This document shows positions 28,910 through 37,316 of a stretch of 64,000 nt of DNA, in pieces; within the stretch, counting starts at the first letter, position 1, and each line of letters opens with the position of its first letter. The notes beneath the pieces were generated by a model that was not told where the DNA came from, searched no databases, and was given only the letters and a program-made list of their open reading frames with translations. The DNA is from Zoogloea sp. (GTDB lineage Bacteria > Pseudomonadota > Gammaproteobacteria > Burkholderiales > Rhodocyclaceae). Made by a program: the position numbers and the translations under genes. The stretch lies in contig NZ_JAFLDT010000001.1 of NCBI RefSeq assembly GCF_017302315.1, positions 62,001-126,000 on the forward strand, written 5' to 3'.

Positions 28910-29739
28910 GCGAGATCTCCAAGTGCCGCAACGGAAGCGTCAATCAGCGCCGGACACAGTTCGATCTCCTGGGTCTGCCAGAAGGCCGGCCCGGCCACAC
29001 AGGTAGCCCGGACACTCACATTGGCTCCCGACCACCGCTCGGTGAGTACCCGCAGGGCCGGAGACAGCTCCGTGCGCTCGGGGGGGCCAAGCTCAAAAAG
29101 GGCTACCGGCGCGCCAAAACCGGGCGGCAGAGACAAGCTTGAAGTTTCCATCCCGCCCGCCAGTGCCGCCGGCAGGCGATAGCCGGCAACATCAACGGCA
29201 TGCCCCGCCTGGAGGCTGCTGCGGATCAGGTCCATGGACGCCTTTGCATCGGCGTCGGCCAGCATTTCACCGGCAGCCTTGAGCCGCAGGAACTGGTTCA
29301 AGTGCTGACGACCATTGGATACGGGCTGCCACAGGAGCAATGGGGCCACAACACCGCTGGCACGCAACCAGTCGGAAATGACAAGGGCGCCCCCACGGAG
29401 GCCCCACACAGCCAACGGCCCGGGGAGATTGGCGGATGCCCAGCACCAGGCATCGTGCAGATCGGCGGTCCAGGCAGCCCAGCTCGCGTCCTCGAAGTCG
29501 CCGCCGCTGTCACCGCAACCGGTAAAGTCGATCTGGAGGGTAGACCATCCGCATGCCGCAAAAGCCCCGGCAGCCAGCGCCACCATGCGCCGGGACTTGT
29601 TCATCTCCTCGGCAAAGGGATGGGCGAACACAAGGGTGCCCCTGCAAACCGGCGCACGGGTAAGCAGGCAGAAGCGTCCTTCCCTTGTCACTCCACCCGG
29701 CAGAAAGAAAGCCTCTCGCCGGGGTATGACACCGGCCAC
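28906..29739 (-). CDS. exosortase A system-associated hydrolase 2 (hydr2_PEP)
   Basis: This is an alpha/beta-hydrolase-fold protein of 277 residues with GTLVFAHPFAEEMNKSRRMV and STLQIDFTGCGDSGGDF, typical of the hydrolase-2 family of exosortase A clusters. The expected nucleophile elbow reads WGLRGGAL, with arginine in place of Ser/Cys. The C-terminal acid/His region is also not obvious, so it may be a non-hydrolytic partner of hydrolase 1. The start is GTG at 29739, immediately after the stop of the acyl carrier protein gene, which implies coupled translation. Family assignment is firm; function is not known. Confidence 0.85.
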   Translation of the reverse strand: MAGVIPRREAFFLPGGVTREGRFCLLTRAPVCRGTLVFAHPFAEEMNKSRRMVALAAGAFAACGWSTLQIDFTGCGDSGGDFEDASWAAWTADLHDAWCWASANLPGPLAVWGLRGGALVISDWLRASGVVAPLLLWQPVSNGRQHLNQFLRLKAAGEMLADADAKASMDLIRSSLQAGHAVDVAGYRLPAALAGGMETSSLSLPPGFGAPVALFELGPPERTELSPALRVLTERWSGANVSVRATCVAGPAFWQTQEIELCPALIDASVAALGDLA

Positions 29740-30015
29740 TCAGGCAAGCTTTCCGTTCACGAAATCGACGAGGGAACCCACCGTAGCAAAGGTGGATCCG
29801 TCAATTTCGTCATCTTCCACGACAAAGCCGAAGCGCTCTTCCATCATGTTGATCAAACCGACGACCGCCATGGAGTCAAGATCGGGCAAGGCTCCGAGCA
29901 AGGCGGTATCCAAGTCGAACCTGGCGGCAGCGCCTCCCAGGCTCAGAACCTCGTCGAGAATCGACAACACTTCGTTCTTCGTATCCAAAAGCGAACTCCA
30001 GTCGGGAAAATCCAT
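29740..30015 (-). CDS. acyl carrier protein of the exosortase A accessory cluster
   Basis: This is a 91-residue carrier protein. The phosphopantetheine attachment serine lies in PDLDSMAVVGLI, followed by the typical acidic helix (MEERFGFVVEDDEIDG). It is the first gene of a three-gene minus-strand unit with hydrolases 2 and 1, and it diverges from the AMP ligase across 462 bases. In XrtA clusters such a carrier is thought to receive an acyl group from the neighbouring ligase. It is unlikely to be the fatty-acid AcpP, given its sequence and position. Confidence 0.9.
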   Translation of the reverse strand: MDFPDWSSLLDTKNEVLSILDEVLSLGGAAARFDLDTALLGALPDLDSMAVVGLINMMEERFGFVVEDDEIDGSTFATVGSLVDFVNGKLA

Positions 30016-30193
30016 GGTTTACGCGCCCGAACCACCCCCGAAAAAGAACCGGAAACAGCGAGCCTGACTTGGTTGCATTATATGCGACTCATTCTCCCTC
30101 GGGACCGTGATCTACGTTGCAGAGTGACAGTGGCCGCCACAATGGGATCGGACCATCCCGTGTTTTGCATTTTTTCACACCGCCACCCAAGCC

Positions 30194-30223
30194 TTGACAC
30201 CTACCTTCGGCATCACCTGCAAT
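30194..30223 (+). promoter_or_regulatory. candidate promoter of the XrtA ligase/decarboxylase genes
   Basis: A consensus TTGACA (30194-30199) is followed after 18 bases by TGCAAT (30218-30223; four matches to TATAAT). Transcription from here would give a long, structured leader of roughly 250 bases before the ligase start at 30478. Confidence 0.4.
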
Positions 30224-30300
30224 GACCAGTGGAAGCACTATTTCGCAGAATATATGGGGGGGCTCGGTTAAACTCCGCGCCGCGATCCCGAACAGATTTT

Positions 30301-30372
30301 CGGGCAAGCCCTTGTTCTGCAGGTGCAACCGAGCCAGAGGCTTGCCCGGGAGCGCCGGGGAATGGCCCCGGC
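30301..30372 (+). promoter_or_regulatory. two perfect inverted repeats in the ligase leader
   Basis: CGGGCAAGCC at 30301-30310 pairs perfectly with GGCTTGCCCG at 30339-30348 (28-base intervening segment). Immediately after, GCCGGGG at 30354-30360 pairs with CCCCGGC at 30366-30372. There are no T-tracts. This may be a cis-regulatory RNA or a protein-binding region; no known riboswitch class was recognised. Confidence 0.5.
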
Positions 30373-30477
30373 TGTGATCCATCACGCGTATTCGTTCATG
30401 AAGCTCCGATAGACTGACGCCCGTAGTCACGCGGTGGCTTTGCCACCAAACAGATTCGACGATTTCATTCCAGACTC

Positions 30478-32082
30478 ATGCGCACCACGACTCTGCTCCA
30501 CGAACTCATCACCGCTTCCGCCGAACGCGATCCGGCTTCCGCCGCGCTGACCGCCGGGGCTGCGACCCTCAGCTACCAGGATCTGGACGCCCAGGTCGCC
30601 GGCTTTGCCGCCGGGCTGATCGATCTCGGACTCGACCGGGGTGAACGGGTCGGCATCTTTCTGGACAAACGCATCGAGACGGTGGTGGCAAGCTTCGGCA
30701 CCGCCCGTGCGGGAGGCGCCTTCGTGCCGGTGAATCCGATTCTCAAGGGTGAGCAGATCGGCCACATCCTGCGTGACTGCAACGCCCGGGTGCTGGTGAC
30801 TTCCCCCGAGCGCCTGCCCATGCTGGCCGAGACCCTGGATCACTGCCACGATCTGCGCCAGGTGATCCTCACCGGCCCGCTCACCAAGCCCGTCGAGTTG
30901 CAATCGGTGAGCCTGCACCAGTGGTCCGACGTGCTGGCCAGTGCGCCGCGCAACGGCCATCGCATCATCGACAACGACCTGCTGTCCATTCTGTACACCT
31001 CGGGCAGCACCGGCCGCCCCAAGGGCGTGGTGCTGTCCCACCGCAACATGGTGGCCGGCGCCAAGAGCGTTGCCAGCTACCTGGGCAATAAGCCCGACGA
31101 CACCCTGCTGGCGGCCCTGCCCCTGTCCTTCGACGCGGGCTTCTCGCAGCTCACCACCGCCTTCCACTCCGGCGCCCGGGTTGTGTTGCTCAATTACCTG
31201 CTGCCCCAGGACGTCCTCAAGGCCATGGTCAAGGAGAAGGTCACCGGTCTCACCGCCGTACCACCGCTGTACATCCAGCTGGCCCAGCTCAAGTGGCCCG
31301 AAACGGTCACCGACCACCTTCGCTACTTCGCCAACACGGGCGGCCGCATGCCTCTGGAAACCCTCAAGGCGCTGCGGGCCCACCTGCCGCGCACCCAGCC
31401 CTTCCTGATGTATGGGCTCACCGAGGCCTTCCGTGCCACCTATCTGCCGCCAGACCAGGTGGATGTCCGTCCCGACTCCATCGGCAAGGCCATCCCCAAC
31501 GCCGAAGTACTGGTGCTGCGGGAGGACGGTACCGAATGTGCACCGAACGAACCGGGCGAACTGGTGCAGCGTGGGGCCCATGTGGCCATGGGTTACTGGA
31601 ACGACCCCGAAAAGACAGCCGAGCGCTTCAAGCCCCTGCCCGCCACCGCGCCGGGACGCCAGACCGGCTTCGTGCTCCCCGAAATCGCAGTGTTCTCCGG
31701 CGACACCGTGCGTCGTGACGAGGAAGGCTACCTGTACTTCATCGGTCGCCGCGACGAGATGATGAAGACCTCCGGCTACCGCGTCAGTCCCACCGAGGTC
31801 GAGGAGATCCTCTATAGCACCCAGCTGGTCGGTGAATGCGTCGCCTTTGGCGTGCCCCACCCGGCCCTGGGCCAGGCCATCTGCGTGATCGCCACCGGCA
31901 AGGACGGTGCCGCCCTCGATGGCGCCGCCCTGCTGGCCGAGTGCAAGCAGCGCATGCCCGCCTACATGGTGCCGGCCGTGATCGCCCCGCGGGACGGCCC
32001 ACTGCCCCGCAACCCCAATGGCAAGATCGACCGCAAGACCCTCTCCGCCGAATACCAGGATCAGCAAAAGGTGCAGCAATGA
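30478..32082 (+). CDS. acyl-CoA ligase (AMP-forming), exosortase A system-associated (ligase_PEP_1)
   Basis: This is an ANL-superfamily adenylating enzyme of 534 residues. It has the AMP/phosphate motif LYTSGSTGRPKG, the YGLTEAFRATYLPP segment and the C-terminal hinge/lysine region (GYLYFIGRRDEMMKTSGYRVSP, NPNGKIDRKTL). It is expected to activate a carboxylic acid with ATP and pass it to the nearby acyl carrier protein or to CoA. The C-terminus overlaps the decarboxylase start (ATGA at 32079-32082). No clear ribosome site precedes the ATG at 30478, although the family N-terminus fits there. Its substrate is unknown. Confidence 0.92.
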   Translation: MRTTTLLHELITASAERDPASAALTAGAATLSYQDLDAQVAGFAAGLIDLGLDRGERVGIFLDKRIETVVASFGTARAGGAFVPVNPILKGEQIGHILRDCNARVLVTSPERLPMLAETLDHCHDLRQVILTGPLTKPVELQSVSLHQWSDVLASAPRNGHRIIDNDLLSILYTSGSTGRPKGVVLSHRNMVAGAKSVASYLGNKPDDTLLAALPLSFDAGFSQLTTAFHSGARVVLLNYLLPQDVLKAMVKEKVTGLTAVPPLYIQLAQLKWPETVTDHLRYFANTGGRMPLETLKALRAHLPRTQPFLMYGLTEAFRATYLPPDQVDVRPDSIGKAIPNAEVLVLREDGTECAPNEPGELVQRGAHVAMGYWNDPEKTAERFKPLPATAPGRQTGFVLPEIAVFSGDTVRRDEEGYLYFIGRRDEMMKTSGYRVSPTEVEEILYSTQLVGECVAFGVPHPALGQAICVIATGKDGAALDGAALLAECKQRMPAYMVPAVIAPRDGPLPRNPNGKIDRKTLSAEYQDQQKVQQ

Positions 32083-33323
32083 GTGAAACCTCCCGGGAAA
32101 AGCCGCTCCATGCCCCGACCGACCAGTTTCCGGTTCAGGGCAACGAACTGCTGGTTGGTGGCATTCCCCTGACCCGCCTCGCCGCCCGGGTTGGACAGAC
32201 GCCCTTCTATGCCTACGACCGGGCCCTGTTGACCCGCCGTGTGGCAGAACTGCGTGCTGCCCTGCCCGCCGGTATCAAGCTGCACTACGCCATGAAGGCC
32301 AATCCGATGCCGGCAGTGGTCGGCCACATGGCAGGTCTGGTCGATGGCATCGACGTGGCCTCCGGCCTCGAACTCAATGTCGCCCTCGACAGCGGTGCAG
32401 ATCCCCGCGAGATCAGCTTCGCCGGGCCCGGCAAGAGCAACGAGGAGCTGAAGAAGGCGGTTGCGGCCGGCATCCTCATCAATATCGAGTCCTTCCGCGA
32501 GGTCGGCGTGCTCGCCACCATCCAGCAGCAAACCGGCTGGACGGCCCGGGTGGCAGTGCGCGTCAACCCCGACTTCGAGCTGAAGAGCTCGGGTATGAAG
32601 ATGGGCGGCGGCCCCAAGCAGTTCGGCGTGGATGCCGAACAGGTGCCCGAGCTGCTGGCCGAGATCGGCAAGGCCGGCCTGGGCTTCGAGGGTTTCCATC
32701 TCTTTGCGGGCTCCCAGAACCTGCGCCCCGAGTCCATCATCGAAGCGCAACGCAAGTGCTTTGATCTCGCCCTGCGCCTTGCCGAAGCGGCACCCGGCCC
32801 GGTGAAATTCCTCAACCTGGGCGGTGGCTTCGGCATCCCCTACTTTCCGGGGGAGCGGCGTCTCGAATTGGGCGGCATTTGCGCCAACCTGGCGACCATC
32901 CAGGAAGACGCCCGCCACAAGATGCCCGAGGCCGAGATCGTGATCGAACTGGGTCGCTACTTCGTGGGCGAAGCCGGCATCTACGTCTGCCAGGTGGTAG
33001 ATCGCAAGGTCTCCCGCGGTCACACTTACTTGGTCACCAACGGCGGCCTTCACCATCACCTGTCTGCCTCCGGCAACTTTGGTCAGGTCATCCGGAAGAA
33101 TTACCCGGTCGCCATTGGCAACCGCATGGACGCGCCGGCGGAAGAAGCGGTCTCGGTGGTCGGCCCCTTGTGCACGCCACTGGATATCCTGGGTGATCGC
33201 ATGAACCTGCCCGAAGCCAAGCCCGGTGACCTGGTGGTCGTCTTCCAGTCTGGAGCCTATGGCGCCAGCGCCAGCCCGCGGGCCTTCCTGAGCCACCCCG
33301 ACCTGGTCGAGGTTCTGGTATGA
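32079..33323 (+). CDS. PLP-dependent decarboxylase, exosortase A system-associated (dCO2ase_PEP1)
   Basis: This is a fold-type III (alanine-racemase-like) decarboxylase of 414 residues, related to diaminopimelate/ornithine decarboxylases. The PLP lysine is Lys73 (HYAMKANP). The phosphate-binding glycine loop is LNLGGGFGIPYF, and the C-terminal domain has the substrate-side cysteine in GPLCTPLD. It should remove a carboxylate from an amino acid to yield an amine. The start overlaps the ligase stop by four bases, and GGTGCAGCA precedes it. With the ligase and carrier protein it forms the recurrent XrtA accessory set. It is followed by 165 bases with no supported gene, then the asparagine-synthetase-like gene. 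Confidence 0.93.
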   Translation: MSETSREKPLHAPTDQFPVQGNELLVGGIPLTRLAARVGQTPFYAYDRALLTRRVAELRAALPAGIKLHYAMKANPMPAVVGHMAGLVDGIDVASGLELNVALDSGADPREISFAGPGKSNEELKKAVAAGILINIESFREVGVLATIQQQTGWTARVAVRVNPDFELKSSGMKMGGGPKQFGVDAEQVPELLAEIGKAGLGFEGFHLFAGSQNLRPESIIEAQRKCFDLALRLAEAAPGPVKFLNLGGGFGIPYFPGERRLELGGICANLATIQEDARHKMPEAEIVIELGRYFVGEAGIYVCQVVDRKVSRGHTYLVTNGGLHHHLSASGNFGQVIRKNYPVAIGNRMDAPAEEAVSVVGPLCTPLDILGDRMNLPEAKPGDLVVVFQSGAYGASASPRAFLSHPDLVEVLV

Positions 33324-33488
33324 GTGGCGGCCATGTCTGCGTCACCGCCGGACGCTGACCGCCCTGGGCCGTGGCTATCTCAGCGGCAGGTCGCCGTGCT
33401 TCGCCCCCTATCCACGCCACGCACAAGCCAGCCCCACCCTTTGCCGGCCAAGCTGCTGCGTGACGATGTGCCGTGAATCTACGAATGA

Positions 33489-35303
33489 ATGGAGTCGGTT
33501 TTGGAAAGCACAACCTTGATCCACGCGCGCCTGACGGCGCCAAAAAACGGAATCGCTCCGGACCTCGCCATCCAGTCATCCGCTGATGGCTGGTCGTGCA
33601 CCTGGGCCGGTGGCCGGCTGAATGCCCGCAAGCCTGCAGACCTCGCCGAACACAACGGTGTGCTGTGCATCAGCCGGGGGGCTCCACGTTTTCCCGAGGC
33701 TACCGGACGCGGTGCGGCAGTCTGGCTGGAGCGCTTTGAGAAACTTGGCGCCAAGGCCATTGATGGGGTCAAGGGACGCTTTGCCGTCGCCTTCATCGAC
33801 ACGCGCAGCAACACTGTATTCCTGTTCAACGACCGCTTCGACACGGACCCCTGGTGCTATGGCCATGAGAACGGCGAATTCGCCTTCGCCGACCGTGCCG
33901 ATGGCGTTCCGCTTGAAAAGCGCAGCATCAGCCCGCAGACGATCTTCGACTACCTGTACTTCCACGTCATTCCGTCGCCCCTCACCATTTTCCAGGAAGT
34001 CCGGCGACTGCCGCCGGCCAGCCTGCTGCAATGGAACGGCGACCAGGCGCGCATCGTCAGGTACTGGACACCCGAGTTCACTGAAGCGCCAGGGATCAGC
34101 CTGACCGAAGCCAAGGGCCGCTTCCTCGATATCGTCCGCGAATCGGTGAGAAACGAATACGCCGGCCCGAACACCGGATCCTTCCTGTCCGGTGGCACAG
34201 ACAGTTCCACCGTGTCGGGCATGCTCTGCGAGGTGAGCGGCGCTCCGGCCCGCACCTATTCCATGGGCTTCGATGCCACCGGCTACGACGAAATGGAATA
34301 CGCGCGGATTGCCGCCAAGCATTTCAAGACCGACCACCACGAGTACTATGTCACGCCCGACGATCTGCTCGAAGGCATCCCCCTGGTGGCCCGCAGCTAC
34401 GATCAGCCCTTCGGCAACTCCTCTGCCGTACCCGCCTGGATCTGCGCCAGCCGCGCCCGTGCCGACGGCATCACCAAATTGCTTGCCGGCGACGGTGGCG
34501 ACGAACTCTTCGGCGGCAACTCCCGCTACGCCAAGCAACGTATCTTCGGCTGGTACGAGACCATCCCGGCCCTGTTGCGCAGTACGGTGGTCGAACCGAT
34601 CTCCGGCCTCCCCGGGCTGGGTAGCATCCCTCTGGTCAAGAAGGGCGTCAGCTATGTCGAGCAGGCCAGCGTACCCATGCCGGACCGCATGGAGATGTAC
34701 AACCTCCTCCATCGTCTGGGAATCGACGCCGTATTCGAACCAGGCTTTCGCCGGCGCGTCGACACCGACTCACCGGGCAAACTGCAGCGCGACACCTGGG
34801 CGGAGGTGAAGAACGCCAGCCTGGTCAACCGCATGCTCGCCTTCGACTGGAAATACACCCTGGCCGACAACGACCTGCCGAAAGTCATCGGTACCACCCG
34901 CCTCGCGGGCGTGGACGTGGGCTTCCCTTTCCTGTCCGATGAGCTGCTGGACTTTTCCCTGACCCTGCCGACGGAGTGGAAGCTCAAGGGCCTCAAGCTG
35001 CGCTGGCTGTTCAAGGAGGCCCTGCGCGGCTTCCTTCCGGACGAGATCATCACCAAGAAAAAGCACGGCTTCGGCCTTCCCTTCGGTGTCTGGGCCGTCA
35101 AGCATCCCGGCCTGAGCAAACTCGCCAAGGAAAACCTGGAAGCCTTCGCCAGCCGGGGCGTGATCCGCCCAGCCTTCATCCGCGAATTGCAGGATAAGTG
35201 GCTACCGGAAAATCCGGGCTACTACGGCGAAATGGTGTGGATCATCCTGATGCTGGAGCAGTGGCTGCAAGCCTATGCACCGGACTGGAAGATGGAGGGC
35301 TAG
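33489..35303 (+). CDS. asparagine-synthetase-like protein lacking the glutaminase cysteine
   Basis: This is a two-domain protein of 604 residues. The C-terminal synthetase domain has the PP-loop FLSGGTDSSTVSG and the LLAGDGGDELFGGNSRY, GVDVGFPFLSDELLDF and KKKHGFGLPFGVW blocks of AsnB, so AMP-forming amide synthesis is likely. The N-terminal region keeps the Ntn-hydrolase outline (GRFAVAFIDTRSNTVFLFNDRF) but lacks Cys2, RHRGPD and NGEIYN, so it cannot use glutamine normally. Beta-lactam-synthetase-like or ammonia-dependent chemistry is possible. ATG 33489 is used here; a TTG at 33501 has GGAG 6 bases upstream and may be the true start. The preceding XrtA ligase and decarboxylase suggest a joint pathway. 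Confidence 0.88.
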   Translation: MESVLESTTLIHARLTAPKNGIAPDLAIQSSADGWSCTWAGGRLNARKPADLAEHNGVLCISRGAPRFPEATGRGAAVWLERFEKLGAKAIDGVKGRFAVAFIDTRSNTVFLFNDRFDTDPWCYGHENGEFAFADRADGVPLEKRSISPQTIFDYLYFHVIPSPLTIFQEVRRLPPASLLQWNGDQARIVRYWTPEFTEAPGISLTEAKGRFLDIVRESVRNEYAGPNTGSFLSGGTDSSTVSGMLCEVSGAPARTYSMGFDATGYDEMEYARIAAKHFKTDHHEYYVTPDDLLEGIPLVARSYDQPFGNSSAVPAWICASRARADGITKLLAGDGGDELFGGNSRYAKQRIFGWYETIPALLRSTVVEPISGLPGLGSIPLVKKGVSYVEQASVPMPDRMEMYNLLHRLGIDAVFEPGFRRRVDTDSPGKLQRDTWAEVKNASLVNRMLAFDWKYTLADNDLPKVIGTTRLAGVDVGFPFLSDELLDFSLTLPTEWKLKGLKLRWLFKEALRGFLPDEIITKKKHGFGLPFGVWAVKHPGLSKLAKENLEAFASRGVIRPAFIRELQDKWLPENPGYYGEMVWIILMLEQWLQAYAPDWKMEG

Positions 35304-35318
35304 ACCCGCCGGAAACGG

Positions 35319-35345
35319 CAAAGCGGGCCACCGGGGCCCGCTTTG
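35319..35345. terminator. bidirectional terminator between the asparagine-synthetase-like gene and purM
   Basis: An 11-bp stem (CAAAGCGGGCC/GGCCCGCTTTG) with a 5-base loop sits between two convergent genes. The stem begins with A-rich and ends with T-rich sequence on each strand, the usual form of a shared intrinsic terminator. Confidence 0.8.
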
Positions 35346-35386
35346 CTTGAGCGTATGAAACCGGGGCAGGAAGCCCCATTGATCGA

Positions 35387-36421
35387 TCAGATCACCACGG
35401 TCTGAGCCTGGCCGTCGCCTCGCGCTTCGATGGTACCTAGGTTGTAGACCGTTTCACCGGTGGAGCGAAGCTGCGCCGTCGCTTCATCCGCATCTTCCCG
35501 GGCAACGATCACCACCATGCCGATACCGCAGTTGAACACCCGGTACATTTCCTGGGCATCCACATTGCCCGCGTGCTTGAGCCACTGGAACAAGTAGGGC
35601 ATTTCCCAGGCGTCCTTCTTGAGAACAGCGGTGAGGTTGTCGGCCAGGACACGGGGTACGTTCTCGAGCAGGCCACCACCGGTGATGTGGGCCATGCCCT
35701 TCACAAGGCCATCCCGCTTGTCCATCAGCGCCAGCAGGGACTTCACATAAATACGGGTGGGCTCCATGATCACATCCTTGAGGCTGCGGCCATGGAAGTC
35801 GCCTTCCAGATTGGGCTTGGCAATCTCGATCACTTTGCGGATCAGGGAATAGCCGTTTGAGTGGGCACCACTGGATGCCAGCCCCAGGACCACATCACCC
35901 GGGCGGATGGTGGAGCCGTCAATAATCTTGGATTTCTCGACCGCCCCGACTGCAAAGCCGGCCAGATCATATTCACCGTCCGGATACATGCTGGGCATCT
36001 CGGCAGTCTCGCCACCGATCAGGGCACAGCCCGACAGCTCGCAGCCCTGGGCGATCCCCTGCACAACGGTGGCTGCAGTATCCACATGCAACTTGCCGCA
36101 GGCAAAGTAGTCAAGGAAGAACAGGGGCTCGGCGCCCTGCACCAGGATGTCGTTGACACTCATGGCCACCAGATCCTGACCAACGGTGTCGTGCTTGTTG
36201 AGTTGGAAGGCGAGCTTGAGCTTCGTACCCACACCATCGGTGCCGGATACCAGCACAGGTTCCTTGAACTTCTTGGAGATCTCGAACAAGGCGCCGAAAC
36301 CGCCGATCCCCCCCAGCACCTCGGGGCGCATGGTGCGCTTCGCAAAGGGCTTGATACGATCGACCAGGGCATCGCCGGCGTCAATATCGACACCGGCATC
36401 GCGATAAGTAAGGGAGCTCAT
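35387..36421 (-). CDS. purM: phosphoribosylformylglycinamidine cyclo-ligase (AIR synthase)
   Basis: This enzyme catalyses the fifth step of purine synthesis, FGAM plus ATP to AIR. The 344-residue protein starts [17 protein letters not shown] and shows [18 protein letters not shown], the [11 protein letters not shown] block and [17 protein letters not shown], all diagnostic of PurM. The start is placed at ATG 36421 from the family N-terminus; the frame is open to 36469 with no better site. It diverges from hda across ~200 bases, an arrangement common in betaproteobacteria. Confidence 0.97.
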   Translation of the reverse strand: MSSLTYRDAGVDIDAGDALVDRIKPFAKRTMRPEVLGGIGGFGALFEISKKFKEPVLVSGTDGVGTKLKLAFQLNKHDTVGQDLVAMSVNDILVQGAEPLFFLDYFACGKLHVDTAATVVQGIAQGCELSGCALIGGETAEMPSMYPDGEYDLAGFAVGAVEKSKIIDGSTIRPGDVVLGLASSGAHSNGYSLIRKVIEIAKPNLEGDFHGRSLKDVIMEPTRIYVKSLLALMDKRDGLVKGMAHITGGGLLENVPRVLADNLTAVLKKDAWEMPYLFQWLKHAGNVDAQEMYRVFNCGIGMVVIVAREDADEATAQLRSTGETVYNLGTIEARGDGQAQTVVI

Positions 36422-36625
36422 GGGTTCTTTGATCTCTTTTGAAGCGACCGGCTGGCAGAAGGATTGCACTCATCAGGTTGAGCGCCTTGCCGTGACCGGC
36501 TACATTAACGGGCCTTGCACGACGAAAAGCCGGACATTTCCGACACCCTCGCGCAAACAAACTCGAATTTTAGCCGAAATGTCGCCCGCCTGCCCCTGCC
36601 CGGTGTTGAACGGCAAGACTACCCC

Positions 36626-37306
36626 GTGAAGCAACTCACTCTCGATCTGCACGCCGACGCACCACCGCTGCTGGAGAACTTCGTCGCCGCGTCCAACGCC
36701 GACCTTCTCGCCGCTCTCTATGAGGCGATTCCCGTCGCCGATGTGCCCCAGCACCTTTTTTTGTGGGGTGATGCCGGCAGCGGGCGCAGCCATTTGCTGC
36801 GCAGCGTGGTCACGGCCGCGGCCCAGGCCGGCCGGCCGGCCTGTTACGTCCAAGCGGCCGAGGTGGCCGACACCCTTCCTGAAGCACCTACCCTCTTGCT
36901 TGCAGTGGATGATGTGGAAGGCCTGGGTCCGGAGGCTCAGATTGCACTGTTTCGAGCCTTCAATTCGGCCCGGGGGCAACGCATGACCCTCATCACCAGC
37001 GGATGCGCCGCGCCACTCCACCTGAATCTGCGCGAAGATCTGCGCACCCGCATCGGGCAGAGCCTGATCTTTGAGGTCAAGGCCCTGAATGACGACGACC
37101 GCTTGGCCATACTCAACGCCCAGGCTGCCACCCGCGGCCTGCGCCTAGACCCGGACATCGTCCAGTACCTGTTGCGCCACGGCCGCCGCGACCTCACCAG
37201 CCTGCTGCGCACACTCGACGCCCTGGACGCCGCATCACTGGAGCGCAAGCGCGCGATCACCCTACCCTTGCTGCGGGAGATCCTGCAGCGTGACCTGAAC
37301 CTGTAA
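36626..37306 (+). CDS. hda: DnaA regulatory inactivator Hda
   Basis: This is an AAA+ protein of 226 residues that, bound to the DNA-loaded sliding clamp, stimulates ATP hydrolysis by DnaA and prevents re-initiation. The N-terminus KQLTLDL is the clamp-binding motif. The Walker A motif is GDAGSGRSHLL and Walker B LLLAVDDVEGL. The C-terminal lid has LRHGRRDLTSLLRTLDALD. A GTG start at 36626 places the clamp motif at residues 2-8 as in homologues; the frame extends upstream but without homology. It is followed 10 bases later by a HAD phosphatase gene, likely in the same transcript. Confidence 0.93.
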   Translation: MKQLTLDLHADAPPLLENFVAASNADLLAALYEAIPVADVPQHLFLWGDAGSGRSHLLRSVVTAAAQAGRPACYVQAAEVADTLPEAPTLLLAVDDVEGLGPEAQIALFRAFNSARGQRMTLITSGCAAPLHLNLREDLRTRIGQSLIFEVKALNDDDRLAILNAQAATRGLRLDPDIVQYLLRHGRRDLTSLLRTLDALDAASLERKRAITLPLLREILQRDLNL

Positions 37307-37316
37307 AGCGACCAAG

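Larger units (their letters stand above)
30016..30477. other. 462-base divergent intergenic region with structured elements
   Basis: No coding region is supported here. The stretch separates the acp-hydrolase unit (minus) from the ligase-decarboxylase unit (plus). It holds a TATAAT on the minus strand (30077-30082, no good -35), a plus-strand promoter candidate (30194-30223), two inverted repeats (30301-30348 and 30354-30372) and a small hairpin GGTGGC-TTT-GCCACC at 30433-30447. Confidence 0.6.

Noticed and set aside
33321..33359. 12-codon frame overlapping the decarboxylase stop (ATGA)
   Set aside because: It has overlap geometry like a coupled gene but is too short and has no recognisable sequence; might be a remnant of a deleted gene but cannot be supported.
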